This document shows positions 25,191-35,923 of a DNA stretch of 64,000 nucleotides, piece by piece (position 1 is the first letter of the stretch; every line of letters begins with the position of its first letter). Below the pieces are notes generated by a model. It was given only the letters and a program-made list of their open reading frames with translations. It had not been told where the DNA came from and searched no databases. Origin of the DNA: Prolixibacteraceae bacterium (GTDB taxonomy: Bacteria > Bacteroidota > Bacteroidia > Bacteroidales > Prolixibacteraceae); assembly GCA_030602265.1 (NCBI GenBank), contig JAUWAB010000002.1, forward strand, positions 1 to 64,000, written 5' to 3'. Both the position numbers and the translations under genes were made by a program.

Positions 25191-25802
25191 CTAAAAACCG
25201 CGGATAAGTCCACGCAGGCTCCGGAACGTACCGGAGGCCACATCTTCAAGATGTTCACTTTTGATCCACCGGGCCTCTGTAATATCTTCTCCTGCCTCCG
25301 GAATGAGTGGCTGACCACCGGGCGCTTCCATCAGGAACCAATAGGTTCTCTTCAGGATTTTTCTTGCGGTGTCGTCAGCCCTTGGATTCGCATACAGGTG
25401 CCAGGTATCGGGTAACGGCTTCACCAGGTCCAGCCGGAGGAGCCCGGTTTCTTCCCTCACCTCCCTGAGCGCTGCCTCTTCAGGCGTTTCCCCCGGGTCG
25501 ATCTTACCTTTGGGCAGGTCCCATCGCCCCCGGCGGTATATAAAAAGGTAACCTTCGACGCTTCGGACCACACCTCCGGCTGCCGGAATTTCAGTAAATA
25601 AATCCCTGAAGGCCGGCCATAAAATATCGGGATTACCAACAATGGTAAAGTCTGACGCCTCCTCTCCAAACAGGTCCTCTGCAATCCGGGGAAGGCTTTC
25701 AGGACCTGTCAGATAATAGACCTTCTCCCGATTGTTAAGGAATTCCTTCTCATGGATTCCGGTAATAACCAGCCGGCTGTCGTTAAAAAAAACTTCGTAC
25801 AT
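25191..25802 (-). CDS. Nudix hydrolase
   Basis: 203 aa. The Nudix box is complete: [14 protein letters not shown] then REVREETGL, giving the metal-binding Glu residues. About 75 residues precede the Nudix domain, longer than the minimal family. Nudix enzymes hydrolyse nucleoside diphosphates linked to another moiety. The substrate is unknown. It diverges from pyrE across only 35 bp, so their promoters overlap. Confidence 0.9.
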   Translation of the reverse strand: MYEVFFNDSRLVITGIHEKEFLNNREKVYYLTGPESLPRIAEDLFGEEASDFTIVGNPDILWPAFRDLFTEIPAAGGVVRSVEGYLFIYRRGRWDLPKGKIDPGETPEEAALREVREETGLLRLDLVKPLPDTWHLYANPRADDTARKILKRTYWFLMEAPGGQPLIPEAGEDITEARWIKSEHLEDVASGTFRSLRGLIRGF

Positions 25803-25837
25803 TTGTTTCCTGATTCAGAAAAAAACTTAGAAAAACA

Positions 25838-26470
25838 ATGGAAAAAATTCAGATTGAAGTAGCCAATCTGCTGCTGCAAATTAACACAATAAAAGTGCAA
25901 CCATCAAATCCTTTCACCTGGGCATCAGGCTGGAAGGCTCCCATATACTGCGATAACCGGAAGATCCTTTCATTTCCGGATGCCCGTTCATTTATCCGTG
26001 ATAAGTTTGCGGAAGTGATCACTGCAAAATACCCGGACGCCGAAGTAATTGCCGGTGTGGCTACCGGTGCCATCGCTCACGGTGTCCTGGTTGCAGAAAA
26101 GCTTGGACTTCCCTTCGTTTACGTACGTTCGGCGCCCAAGGGGCACGGACTGGAAAACCTGATCGAAGGTGACCTGAAACCCGGACAGAAAGTGGTTATC
26201 ATCGAAGACCTGGTTTCCACCGGGGGAAGCAGTCTGAAAGCTGCAGAAGCACTGATTAATTACGGTGCAGAAGTCATGGGCATGGTAGCCATTTTCAGCT
26301 ACGGCTTTCCACAGGCTGCTGAGAATTTTGCCAAGGCCGGACTGGAACTGACTCCGCTCAGCCAGTATGATGTACTGGTCAGGAATGCCGTGGATAAGGG
26401 TGAAATCCGCGAAAGTGACCTGCTGAAACTGATGCAGTGGCGTGAAGATCCCGCAAACTGGGGTAAATAG
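25838..26470 (+). CDS. pyrE: Orotate phosphoribosyltransferase
   Basis: 210 aa. The PRPP loop VVIIEDLVSTGGSSL, with the acidic pair ED, and the N-terminal FTWASGWKAPIYCDNR substrate segment identify PyrE. It joins orotate to PRPP in pyrimidine synthesis. The SRPBCC gene follows after 9 nt, probably in the same transcript. Confidence 0.95.
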   Translation: MEKIQIEVANLLLQINTIKVQPSNPFTWASGWKAPIYCDNRKILSFPDARSFIRDKFAEVITAKYPDAEVIAGVATGAIAHGVLVAEKLGLPFVYVRSAPKGHGLENLIEGDLKPGQKVVIIEDLVSTGGSSLKAAEALINYGAEVMGMVAIFSYGFPQAAENFAKAGLELTPLSQYDVLVRNAVDKGEIRESDLLKLMQWREDPANWGK

Positions 26471-26479
26471 ATTCTGAAT

Positions 26480-26929
26480 ATGGCTGACAATAAGTATGTA
26501 AGCGATATCCAGTATATCGACCACAATATCGAGACCGTCTACAATTATCTTTCCGATTTCGGGAATCTCTCCCGTTACCTGACGGATGACATTCTGGCAC
26601 AACTGGGAAATAAACTCCCCCAGCTGAGCATCCATAATTTTGAGTCGGACAGCGATTCGTGCCGGTTTGAGGTAGGCGCATTCGGAAAGGCCGAGATCCG
26701 CATCGTGGAAAGAGACCCGCATAGAACCATCAAGGTTCAGGGTCAGGGCGGTCTCCCGGTTGCGCTGACCTTCTGGATACAGCTTTTACCAATGGAGGAG
26801 ACCCAAACCAAGATGAGGCTGACCCTTCAGGCTGATATGAGCATGATGGTCAGGATGATGATTGGCAGCAAACTGGAGGAGGGCATTAACCAATTAGCCC
26901 GGACCCTGGCAGGTCTGCCATACCGCTGA
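26480..26929 (+). CDS. SRPBCC-superfamily protein
   Basis: 149 aa, START/Bet v1-like fold: an initial strand and helix (HNIETVYNYLSDFGNLSRYL), beta strands in the middle, and a long amphipathic C-terminal helix (MMIGSKLEEGINQLARTLAGL). The superfamily binds hydrophobic ligands in a cavity; no ligand can be named. Placement behind pyrE is probably operonic. It converges on birA with 7 bp between them. Confidence 0.82.
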   Translation: MADNKYVSDIQYIDHNIETVYNYLSDFGNLSRYLTDDILAQLGNKLPQLSIHNFESDSDSCRFEVGAFGKAEIRIVERDPHRTIKVQGQGGLPVALTFWIQLLPMEETQTKMRLTLQADMSMMVRMMIGSKLEEGINQLARTLAGLPYR

Positions 26930-26936
26930 CAGGATA

Positions 26937-27668
26937 TCAGAAGCCCAGCATCCGGATAGACTTGAACGGCCACGCGGTTTCGTTTCCCGAACGGTCGGTT
27001 AACAGCAGCCGGCCATATTCATCGGTTCCCGTAATCATCGCTTCAAAGGTACCCTCATCTGAGCGGTAACTGCACCATTCCCTGTACCTGTAGAGGTTTC
27101 CGAGGTAATCCTGCCTAATGGTCTCATCATCCCCGTTCTGTAAGGTTTCATACCTGGACCGGAGACAAGCCAGCAGCTCCATAAGGGTTTCCTGCGGCGG
27201 GTAATCCCTGCCGGTGACCATCGAAAGGGAGACCGCTTCCGGAGAATAGGGCATAAAGTGCTGCTGGTTGAGATTCAGCCCGATACCGGTAACGCTCCAG
27301 TCAATGGTATGTCCCATTACAGCGTTTTCAATCAGGATCCCTGCCACTTTGCGGTTGCCTATGAGAATATCGTTCGGCCATTTGATGGTTACCTGACCGG
27401 TTTTCTTTTTAAGGAAATCGGTGATTCCTAATGAAATGGCCTGGGATATCAGAAACTGTGATCCCGCCGGAATAAATTCAGGTCTCAGCACCAGACTGAA
27501 AGTCAGGTTGCTGAAATCTTCGCTTTCCCAGCTGTTGGTTGCCTGCCCGCGGCCATGGGTCTGACGAAATGTCAATATGACCGTCCACTCCGCCAGCGAT
27601 TCTGTCCGTAATCTGGCAGTGGCATAGTTGTTGGTGGATGGCGTCTCGTCAAGATGAATGATCTGCAT
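26937..27668 (-). CDS. birA: Biotin-[acetyl-CoA carboxylase] ligase
   Basis: 243 aa, the catalytic domain only, with no N-terminal DNA-binding domain as in E. coli BirA. GRGQATNSWESE (compare GRGRxGRxW) is the biotinyl-AMP loop, and IKWPNDILI and KVAGILIE are core motifs. It attaches biotin to carboxyl-carrier proteins. Being monofunctional, it should not repress biotin genes. Confidence 0.94.
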   Translation of the reverse strand: MQIIHLDETPSTNNYATARLRTESLAEWTVILTFRQTHGRGQATNSWESEDFSNLTFSLVLRPEFIPAGSQFLISQAISLGITDFLKKKTGQVTIKWPNDILIGNRKVAGILIENAVMGHTIDWSVTGIGLNLNQQHFMPYSPEAVSLSMVTGRDYPPQETLMELLACLRSRYETLQNGDDETIRQDYLGNLYRYREWCSYRSDEGTFEAMITGTDEYGRLLLTDRSGNETAWPFKSIRMLGF

Positions 27669-27711
27669 GGATTGTATAGTTCTATTTATGAATTTCCTGA
27701 TTCCGGATGAA

Positions 27712-27745
27712 CAAAATTATACAAAAAGCTGATGAAGCTTCCAAA
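27712..27745 (-). promoter_or_regulatory. Promoter for birA
   Basis: On the minus strand TTTG (27742-27745) and TAATTTTG (27712-27719) are separated by 22 nt, one longer than the usual 19-21. The start codon is 43 nt downstream. Confidence 0.5.
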
Positions 27746-27765
27746 CTGTCAATGATTCATTTTTT

Positions 27766-27773
27766 TATCTTTG
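27766..27773 (+). promoter_or_regulatory. -7 box for the rsfS-ftsH operon
   Basis: TATCTTTG is an exact TAnnTTTG match, 18 nt before the rsfS start. The -33 TTTG is not clear. It is divergent from, and about 20 bp away from, the birA promoter. Confidence 0.42.
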
Positions 27774-27791
27774 TATCGTGAAAATTAAAGC

Positions 27792-28160
27792 ATGAGAGAA
27801 AAAACGTCGGAAACCGCTTACATACTGGAAGCAGCCATCGAAGGTTTAAGGAGAATTAAGGGTAAACAAATTACTGTAATTGACCTGACAACCATTCACC
27901 ACACAGAGTGCAGTTACTTTTTGATATGTCACGGAACTTCCAATACACAGGTTGAAGCACTGGCGCATTCGGTTGAGGAGACGGTTACCGAAATGACCGG
28001 AGAGAAGACCTGGCACAAGGACGGTTACCGGAATGCAATCTGGATACTGCTGGATTATGGCGACCTGATGGTTCATGTGTTCCGTGAGGAAGCGAGAACT
28101 TTTTACAATCTTGAGGGTTTATGGTCTGATGCCAGGGTTACTATCCTGGAAGATGAATAG
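27792..28160 (+). CDS. rsfS: Ribosomal silencing factor
   Basis: 122 aa, typical length. The pattern KGKQITVIDLTTIHHTECSYFLICHGTSNTQV, split at its middle, and KDGYRNAIWILLDYGDLMVHVF identify RsfS. It binds ribosomal protein uL14 and keeps subunits apart under starvation. It leads a run: ftsH starts 14 nt later. Confidence 0.95.
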   Translation: MREKTSETAYILEAAIEGLRRIKGKQITVIDLTTIHHTECSYFLICHGTSNTQVEALAHSVEETVTEMTGEKTWHKDGYRNAIWILLDYGDLMVHVFREEARTFYNLEGLWSDARVTILEDE

Positions 28161-28174
28161 CATTTAAATAGATT

Positions 28175-30182
<2,008 letters not shown>

Positions 30183-30205
<23 letters not shown>

Positions 30206-30854
30206 CGCCAACAGCATCAGGGACAGGATTCTGGATAACATAAGAGAAGCCACAGCCGGCAGACCGGCCCGGGACCCGGGACGGCCTGCCGGTTCGTTCG
30301 TGTACATACCTGAGGGACCGCTGACTGAAGTTTTCGCAGACAGTCTCCGCAAAGTGGGCGGCCATGTGGAGCTGCTTTCCGGATTACCGGAGGTTGCCGC
30401 CAGCCTGGGCAGGCTCATTATGGAGAATAAATGGTCGGTGATTGCCTATCCGGATGTACTGCTGTCCGAAGCCTTGAAACTGGTTTCTCCGGGAATCCAT
30501 ATCCGGCAGGAATTATCCGAAGAGACAGACGTTGTGATTACCCGGTGTGATGCTTTAGTCGCCGACACCGGGAGCGTGTTCCTGCGTTCGTCATTGACTT
30601 CAGGACGTAAGGCCATTGTGTACGGGCCTGCGCACATCGTCATTGCCACTGGCAGTCAGTTATTTCCAGACGCCGGAAGCGCCATGGAGAGCCTTGCCGG
30701 CAGACACCGGGAGAGCCCTTCTTCACTTTTGTCGGTAATTACCGGGCCGAGCCGGACCGCCGATATAGAAAAAACGCTTATCTTAGGGGCACATGGACCA
30801 AAGGCGTTGCATGTTCTGATTTGTGAAACGGACTTAATGGATGATAATATATAA
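30183..30854 (+). CDS. LUD-domain protein (LutC/YkgG-like)
   Basis: 223 aa. The C-terminal half carries the LUD signature: VITRCDALVADTGSVFL and ITGPSRTADIEKTLILGAHG. LutC is part of an iron-sulfur lactate oxidase, but lutA and lutB are not here. Orphan LUD proteins are frequent in Bacteroidota beside ftsH and cdsA as far as I recall; their role is undefined. It overlaps the end of ftsH by 23 nt, implying coupled translation. Confidence 0.88.
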
Positions 30855-30855
30855 T

Positions 30856-31062
30856 ATGGACCAGGATTGGACAGAAGTTTTCAGGACCTCACACGAATAC
30901 CGGGCAGTATTAGCCAGGGATATTCTGGAGAACCACGGACTGAAGGTAGTAATCATGAACCAGCAGGACAGGTCATATCTTACTTTCGGGACCATAGCTG
31001 TAATGGTTCCTGAGTCAGACAAAGACCAGGCTATTAACCTTTTATCAGATTTTAAGCCTTGA
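30856..31062 (+). CDS. DUF2007-type small protein
   Basis: 68 aa from the ATG at 30856, directly after the LUD stop; an earlier in-frame ATG at 30841 lies inside the LUD gene. The pattern VFRTSHEYRAVLARDILENHG, split mid-way, plus AVMVPESDKDQAINLL fits the DUF2007 (putative prokaryotic signal-transducing) family, a PII-like small fold of unknown role. The stop overlaps the putative cdsA start. Confidence 0.78.
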   Translation: MDQDWTEVFRTSHEYRAVLARDILENHGLKVVIMNQQDRSYLTFGTIAVMVPESDKDQAINLLSDFKP

Positions 31063-31883
31063 ATTCACTAATGCAAAGGGCCCTCACCGGTCTGGGTTAT
31101 GCAGTTGTCCTGATTGCCGGACTGGTTATCCATCCGGTGATTTTTGCCGTGGTATACTTAGGGCTCATGGTGCTTTCGCTGGTGGAGTATTATCGTATGG
31201 TGGACCTTGCCGGGGGCAATCCGCAACATATAAATGGGATCGCCACGGGAGTCACCTTTTTTGTTTCCTTGTTCGGTTTTGCCTACGGATTATGGCCGCT
31301 TTATGTATCCCTGCTCTCTGTGGTCCTGCTTTTTTCCACTTTTGTCATCGAATTGTACCGTAACCAGCCAAAACCCTTATCCAATATTGCCTTCACGCTG
31401 CTGGGGTTTTTCTATATCGGTCTTCCCATGGGACTGCTAAACCTGCTGGTTTTCCACGGCCTGCCGTACGAGAATACTTACTATCCCTATGTTCTCTTAG
31501 GGGTTACCATAATTATCTGGGTGTATGATTCGGGTGCCTATATTTTCGGGACAGCTTTCGGGAAACACCGGCTTTTTGAAAGGATCTCCCCTAAGAAGTC
31601 GTGGGAAGGGGTCATCGGCGGAGGTGTCGTTGCTCTTTTATGCGGTGTGCTGATGGCGCGGTTTTTTCAGATGGTCGACCTGTTAAACTGGTTGATCATC
31701 AGTTTAATTATTGTTGTTTTTGGTACCTTTGGCGACCTGATCGAATCTATGCTGAAGCGCAGCTTTAATATGAAGGACTCCGGCAAGTTTCTGCCGGGAC
31801 ACGGAGGGATCCTGGATCGCCTCGACAGTTTTTTGTTTGCCGTACCGTTTGTGGTGGCCTGGCTCTATTTCGCCCGGCTTTAA
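31059..31883 (+). CDS. cdsA: Phosphatidate cytidylyltransferase
   Basis: 274 aa integral membrane enzyme, about eight helices. It shows RISPKKSWEGVIGG and the CDS signature SMLKRSFNMKDSG followed by PGHGGILDRLDS. It makes CDP-diacylglycerol. The TTG at 31059, overlapping the previous stop (TTGA), gives MNSLMQRALTG, which looks like family N-termini; the ATG at 31071 is the alternative. It feeds psd and pssA just downstream. Confidence 0.93.
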   Translation: MNSLMQRALTGLGYAVVLIAGLVIHPVIFAVVYLGLMVLSLVEYYRMVDLAGGNPQHINGIATGVTFFVSLFGFAYGLWPLYVSLLSVVLLFSTFVIELYRNQPKPLSNIAFTLLGFFYIGLPMGLLNLLVFHGLPYENTYYPYVLLGVTIIIWVYDSGAYIFGTAFGKHRLFERISPKKSWEGVIGGGVVALLCGVLMARFFQMVDLLNWLIISLIIVVFGTFGDLIESMLKRSFNMKDSGKFLPGHGGILDRLDSFLFAVPFVVAWLYFARL

Positions 31884-31898
31884 TAAATAATAACCGTG

Positions 31899-32555
31899 AT
31901 GAAGATTCATAAGGAAGGATACAGGATGATTCCGCTGGTACTGGTCATAGTACTGGCATTTAATGCACTGGTGTACCTGACGGGTGTAAAGCTGCTGTTT
32001 CTGGCGGTGGCCATTCCTTCAGTTGCCCTGATGGTGGTGGCGGTCAGGTTTTTCCGCGATCCCGGAACCGTAAAGTCTGCCCTGCCGGGCGAGGTTCTTT
32101 CCAGTGCCGATGGTAAAGTAGTTGTGATCGAACCTACATTTGAAGGGGAGTATTTCAAGGATGAAAGAATCCAGGTTTCCGTATTTATGTCGGTGTTCAA
32201 TGTGCACATCAACCATGTGCCCATCGACGGGGAGGTAGTCTGGTATAAGTACCATCCGGGGAAATTCCTGATGGCCCATCTGCCCAAATCATCTGAAGAG
32301 AATGAACGGACTACCATCGTGATCCGGACTGCTTCGGGACAGGAGATCCTGATACGGCAGATCGCCGGGTTATTAGCCCGCCGGATAGCTTGCTACAAGG
32401 GCGTGGGCGATAAGGTGTCCGTCCAGGAGCAGCTTGGGTTTATCCGGTTTGGTTCCCGGGTCGACATATTCTTCCCTAAGGGAACTGAAATTCCTGTTAA
32501 GATCAACGATATCGTTAAAGGCGGAGTAACGGTGCTTGGCCGTCTCGAAGGTTGA
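31899..32555 (+). CDS. psd: Phosphatidylserine decarboxylase (short form)
   Basis: 218 aa from the ATG at 31899 (a GTG lies at 31896). Two N-terminal membrane helices, then the decarboxylase core. The self-cleavage Gly-Ser is in IRFGSRVDIFFP near the C-terminus, which would leave a small pyruvoyl subunit. This short type uses FGS where E. coli Psd has LGST. It converts phosphatidylserine to phosphatidylethanolamine. pssA overlaps or follows at once. Confidence 0.92.
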   Translation: MKIHKEGYRMIPLVLVIVLAFNALVYLTGVKLLFLAVAIPSVALMVVAVRFFRDPGTVKSALPGEVLSSADGKVVVIEPTFEGEYFKDERIQVSVFMSVFNVHINHVPIDGEVVWYKYHPGKFLMAHLPKSSEENERTTIVIRTASGQEILIRQIAGLLARRIACYKGVGDKVSVQEQLGFIRFGSRVDIFFPKGTEIPVKINDIVKGGVTVLGRLEG

Positions 32556-32580
32556 AAGTAAAACCATTAAACTTTCGGAA

Positions 32581-33327
32581 ATGAGTAGACCACTGGCTTT
32601 CCTTCCCAATCTGATCACCCTGCTGAATCTGTCGGCCGGATTCGTGGCTGTGGTTTTTGCGCTGGAGGGAGACCTGGGGACAGCTGCCCTTTTTATTTTT
32701 GTGGCTGCTGTTTTCGATTTCTTTGATGGCTTCGCTGCAAGAATGCTCAAAGCGTATTCCGATATCGGCAGGGAATTGGATTCTCTGGCAGATGTGGTTT
32801 CCTTCGGCGTTGCCCCCGGAATGATTGCATTCACTTTGATGAAGATAGCCCTTTTTGGTGAAAATCTGCCGCTGTCGTCTATCCATGGGTCGCTTACCGA
32901 TTGGCTGTTTCTGGCCGTTCTCCTGCTGATCCCGGCTTTGTCGGCCTACCGTCTGGCCAAATTCAACACCGACACCCGTCAGACCGTAAACTTTCTGGGA
33001 CTGCCCACTCCTGCACATGCCATTCTGTGGGCTTCATTCGGCATCATGACCGGTTATTCCTCCAATGCCGAACTGCTGGAAATTCTGTTCACACCCGGAA
33101 ACCTGGCGATAACCGCCCTCGTTATGTCGCTTCTTCTGGTGTCTGAAATTCCTATGTTCTCCCTGAAGTTTTCAGGATTGAGATTCCAGGGAAACTGGTA
33201 CAGGTACATTTTTCTCCTGTTCGCCCTGGTCCTGGTTGTTTTTAGTCCGGTATACGCACCGGTACTCATCATCCTTTTCTATATCGCTCTGTCGCTCTCT
33301 TTTTATCTCCTGAATATCAGTTACTGA
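32581..33327 (+). CDS. pssA: CDP-diacylglycerol-serine O-phosphatidyltransferase
   Basis: 248 aa from the ATG at 32581 (MSRPLAFLPNLITLLN); an upstream TTG at 32536 would overlap psd by 20 nt. The CDP-alcohol phosphotransferase motif is complete: DG, AR, G, D, D in FDGFAARMLKAYSDIG then RELDSLAD. Multiple membrane helices. It makes phosphatidylserine for Psd, so cdsA-psd-pssA is a full phosphatidylethanolamine set. Confidence 0.93.
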   Translation: MSRPLAFLPNLITLLNLSAGFVAVVFALEGDLGTAALFIFVAAVFDFFDGFAARMLKAYSDIGRELDSLADVVSFGVAPGMIAFTLMKIALFGENLPLSSIHGSLTDWLFLAVLLLIPALSAYRLAKFNTDTRQTVNFLGLPTPAHAILWASFGIMTGYSSNAELLEILFTPGNLAITALVMSLLLVSEIPMFSLKFSGLRFQGNWYRYIFLLFALVLVVFSPVYAPVLIILFYIALSLSFYLLNISY

Positions 33328-33336
33328 ACCAGGGTT

Positions 33337-35823
33337 TTACAGGTTTTCTGTAATATTCATATACTCCCTGACTATCCTCAGTTCTCCATAGGAAAATTGG
33401 TTGCCCAGCGACTGTCTGGCTTCAGAAATACCTTTATCCGGATGTGCCCTGAAGTAGGCCACAATGGCATTGGCCTTTGATGGTTCGACCATACCTTCAA
33501 TCCCGGTTTCTCCTGACCGTACAAATTGAAGGAGGTGGTTTTCGACAGTGCCAACCGTTAGCCCCCTTTCCATCGCGATTTTCTGAATGGATTTACCGGC
33601 GCGGAAGAGTTCCAGGGTAAGCCTTCCGGAGTCTCCTTTCTTTGAAACAGGTTTATCCTGGCCAGCCATGGCTTCTTCACCGAGATCATGTTCTGCCACA
33701 TAACTCTTTACGATTTTCAGGATATCACTTCCATACAGGTTGTACCTGATTTTCCCTATGCCATGGATGGCTTTGAGCGCTGCCGGGCTGACCGGCAATG
33801 TGAGGATGACTTCCTGCAGGGTCTTCTGTGGCAGTACCTGAAACGGGTCAACACCTGAGCCGGCAGCAGTGTGGTTTCTCCAGGAAACCAGCCGGTGATA
33901 GAGCTCAGGATGTTTTTTGGTAGCTTCCGTTTTAACCGTCTGGCCGGTACCCTGTTTGACCAGTCTCAAGGGTTCAATGGCTGCGAGGGACCTGGCTTTC
34001 AGTATTTCGGGTATGGAGAAGGATTCCACGGCCTTCTGGAAAGATGCCTTGTGGACGGCCAAAATGGTGGCTGTACGTTCGATGGCTTCCGTGAGGGGCT
34101 TCCTGACGGCCTTATTGTCGGTATCGAAGGTGGCCTGACTGAATGGTTCAAAAATAAGGCTATCCATCTGAACCCGGAACCAGGCGGCGGCTTTTTTAAG
34201 CCTTTCCTGCAACGGATGGTTGGTGGTTTCGTCGGGTATCCCGGCTGTGAGCTGTATGGCCTGAACCGTGAATTTCCGGGCGACGGGGATAAGCTCCCTG
34301 CGCAGGCTCTCTCCGATTGCCCGGGTCACTTCATACAAGTTACCCAAAAGAGAAGCGCTGTTTTCATCCCAAATTTTCAGGATTTGCTGCAAAGATTTCT
34401 GAAAAGGACTGAAGTCGAACATTTCGGTAACCATTTCCTGCTGAAATTGAATCCGTGCACGATCGAGCTCTTGCTGTCCAGCCGGATTTTCCTCGATTTG
34501 CCTGGTAAATCCCCTGACGGTGTTGTCGTTTTTAATGCTCTGAACCGTAAGGGGCGTACTGAGAATGAGCCCCTCCAATGTCCGGCAACGGCTGAGCGCC
34601 ACATAAACCTGTCCGTGCGCGAACGAGGAACGGGCATCAATAATGGCCTTGTCGAAAGTAAGCCCCTGGCTTTTATGGATGGTAATGGCCCATGCCAGCT
34701 TAAGCGGAAACTGCCTGAATGTCCCGAGCACCGTCTCCTCAATCTCCAGTGAAGTCTCGTTGATGGTATACTTCATGTTTTGCCACTCTTCCCTGGTGAC
34801 TTCCAGAGGCTCTGTTTCTCCGGGGCACTGGACATATATCTGGTCATCCACTAACCGGACTATCTTGCCAATCTTTCCATTGAACCACAGTTTTTCTGCA
34901 GACGAATCATTTTTGACAAACATCACCTGTGCCCCTTTTTTTAGGACCAGGTCAGTCTCGGTCGGGTAGGCCAGTTCAGGGAAATCACCTTCTATGGTGG
35001 CAGAAAACCGACTCTCCCGGGTCTTCAGGCGGGCAAGCCTGCCTTCGTTGATATTCCTGGCCTGGTAATTATGGGTGGTCAGGGTAATATAGCCCTCATT
35101 TTCATCGGGTTCGAAACCTGGGATATAACGTTGGTTCAGTTCATCGATGGTGTCCTGACCTGCAGCATTATCCCTGATCTTATTCAGGAGGTCAATAAAA
35201 TGCTGGTTGCTCTGCCGGTAGACCATTTTTAATTCTATACCGAAGAAACTTGATTTCTTTAGGGCGAGACTACTGAAGAAGAAGGGGGTTTCATAATACT
35301 TCCTGAGGATACTCCATTCCTCATCCTTGACTACCGGGGCCAGCTGCTGCAGGTCTCCGATCATCAGCAGCTGAACCCCTCCGAAGGGTTTATGGCGGTT
35401 GCGGTAGCGCCTCAGTACCGAGTCAATGGCATCGAGCAGGTCGGCACGCACCATGCTGATTTCATCAATAACGAGCAGATCAATGCTTTTCAGGATTTTG
35501 ATTTTGTCGCGGCCCAGTTTGTACATTTTCTGCCGATCATCGGGCTCTCCTGGTTGCGGTGCGTTCTTCATCCCGTCAAAGGACAGGGGGATCTGTGGTC
35601 CGAAAGGCAGCTGGAAGAAGGAATGGATGGTCACACCGGCGGCGTTGATGGCTGCTACGCCGGTCGGGGCAACCACGACCGTCCTTTTCAGGGTGGACTT
35701 TCTCAGGCTGTGCAGAAAAGTGGTTTTGCCGGTCCCGGCCTTGCCGGTAAGGAAAACGTTCTGGCTTGTATTCATTACGAAATTCCATGCCAGCTCCATT
35801 TGGGGGTTTGAAGGGTAAATCAT
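33337..35823 (-). CDS. PIF1/RecD2-like SF1 helicase with C-terminal helix-turn-helix
   Basis: 828 aa. Walker A GKAGTGKT at 27-34, DEAD-like Walker B LLVIDEISMV, motif III ICLQ-like segment VQLLMIGDLQQLAP, and motif VI YVALSRCRTLEGL. TIHKSQGLTFDKAIID marks the UvrD-C-2 region. The long C-terminus includes an HRDC-like part and a helix-turn-helix (KSIQKIAMERGLTVGTVENHL). It unwinds DNA, probably in recombination or replication-fork repair. It converges on pssA with 9 bp between the stops. Confidence 0.9.
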   Translation of the reverse strand: MIYPSNPQMELAWNFVMNTSQNVFLTGKAGTGKTTFLHSLRKSTLKRTVVVAPTGVAAINAAGVTIHSFFQLPFGPQIPLSFDGMKNAPQPGEPDDRQKMYKLGRDKIKILKSIDLLVIDEISMVRADLLDAIDSVLRRYRNRHKPFGGVQLLMIGDLQQLAPVVKDEEWSILRKYYETPFFFSSLALKKSSFFGIELKMVYRQSNQHFIDLLNKIRDNAAGQDTIDELNQRYIPGFEPDENEGYITLTTHNYQARNINEGRLARLKTRESRFSATIEGDFPELAYPTETDLVLKKGAQVMFVKNDSSAEKLWFNGKIGKIVRLVDDQIYVQCPGETEPLEVTREEWQNMKYTINETSLEIEETVLGTFRQFPLKLAWAITIHKSQGLTFDKAIIDARSSFAHGQVYVALSRCRTLEGLILSTPLTVQSIKNDNTVRGFTRQIEENPAGQQELDRARIQFQQEMVTEMFDFSPFQKSLQQILKIWDENSASLLGNLYEVTRAIGESLRRELIPVARKFTVQAIQLTAGIPDETTNHPLQERLKKAAAWFRVQMDSLIFEPFSQATFDTDNKAVRKPLTEAIERTATILAVHKASFQKAVESFSIPEILKARSLAAIEPLRLVKQGTGQTVKTEATKKHPELYHRLVSWRNHTAAGSGVDPFQVLPQKTLQEVILTLPVSPAALKAIHGIGKIRYNLYGSDILKIVKSYVAEHDLGEEAMAGQDKPVSKKGDSGRLTLELFRAGKSIQKIAMERGLTVGTVENHLLQFVRSGETGIEGMVEPSKANAIVAYFRAHPDKGISEARQSLGNQFSYGELRIVREYMNITENL

Positions 35824-35872
35824 GGTCAGTTTAATTATTCAGGGGATAAAAATAGTGGAATTCAAATAGAAA

Positions 35873-35907
35873 AAAAACCTGCCAGTAATAAATACCGGCA
35901 GGTTTTT
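35873..35907 (-). terminator. Terminator after the aminotransferase gene
   Basis: AAAAACCTGCC and GGCAGGTTTTT form an 11-bp stem over a 13-nt loop; on the minus strand it ends in seven T. It lies 16 nt past the aminotransferase stop. Confidence 0.85.
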
Positions 35908-35923
35908 ATATTTCGGAATGGCA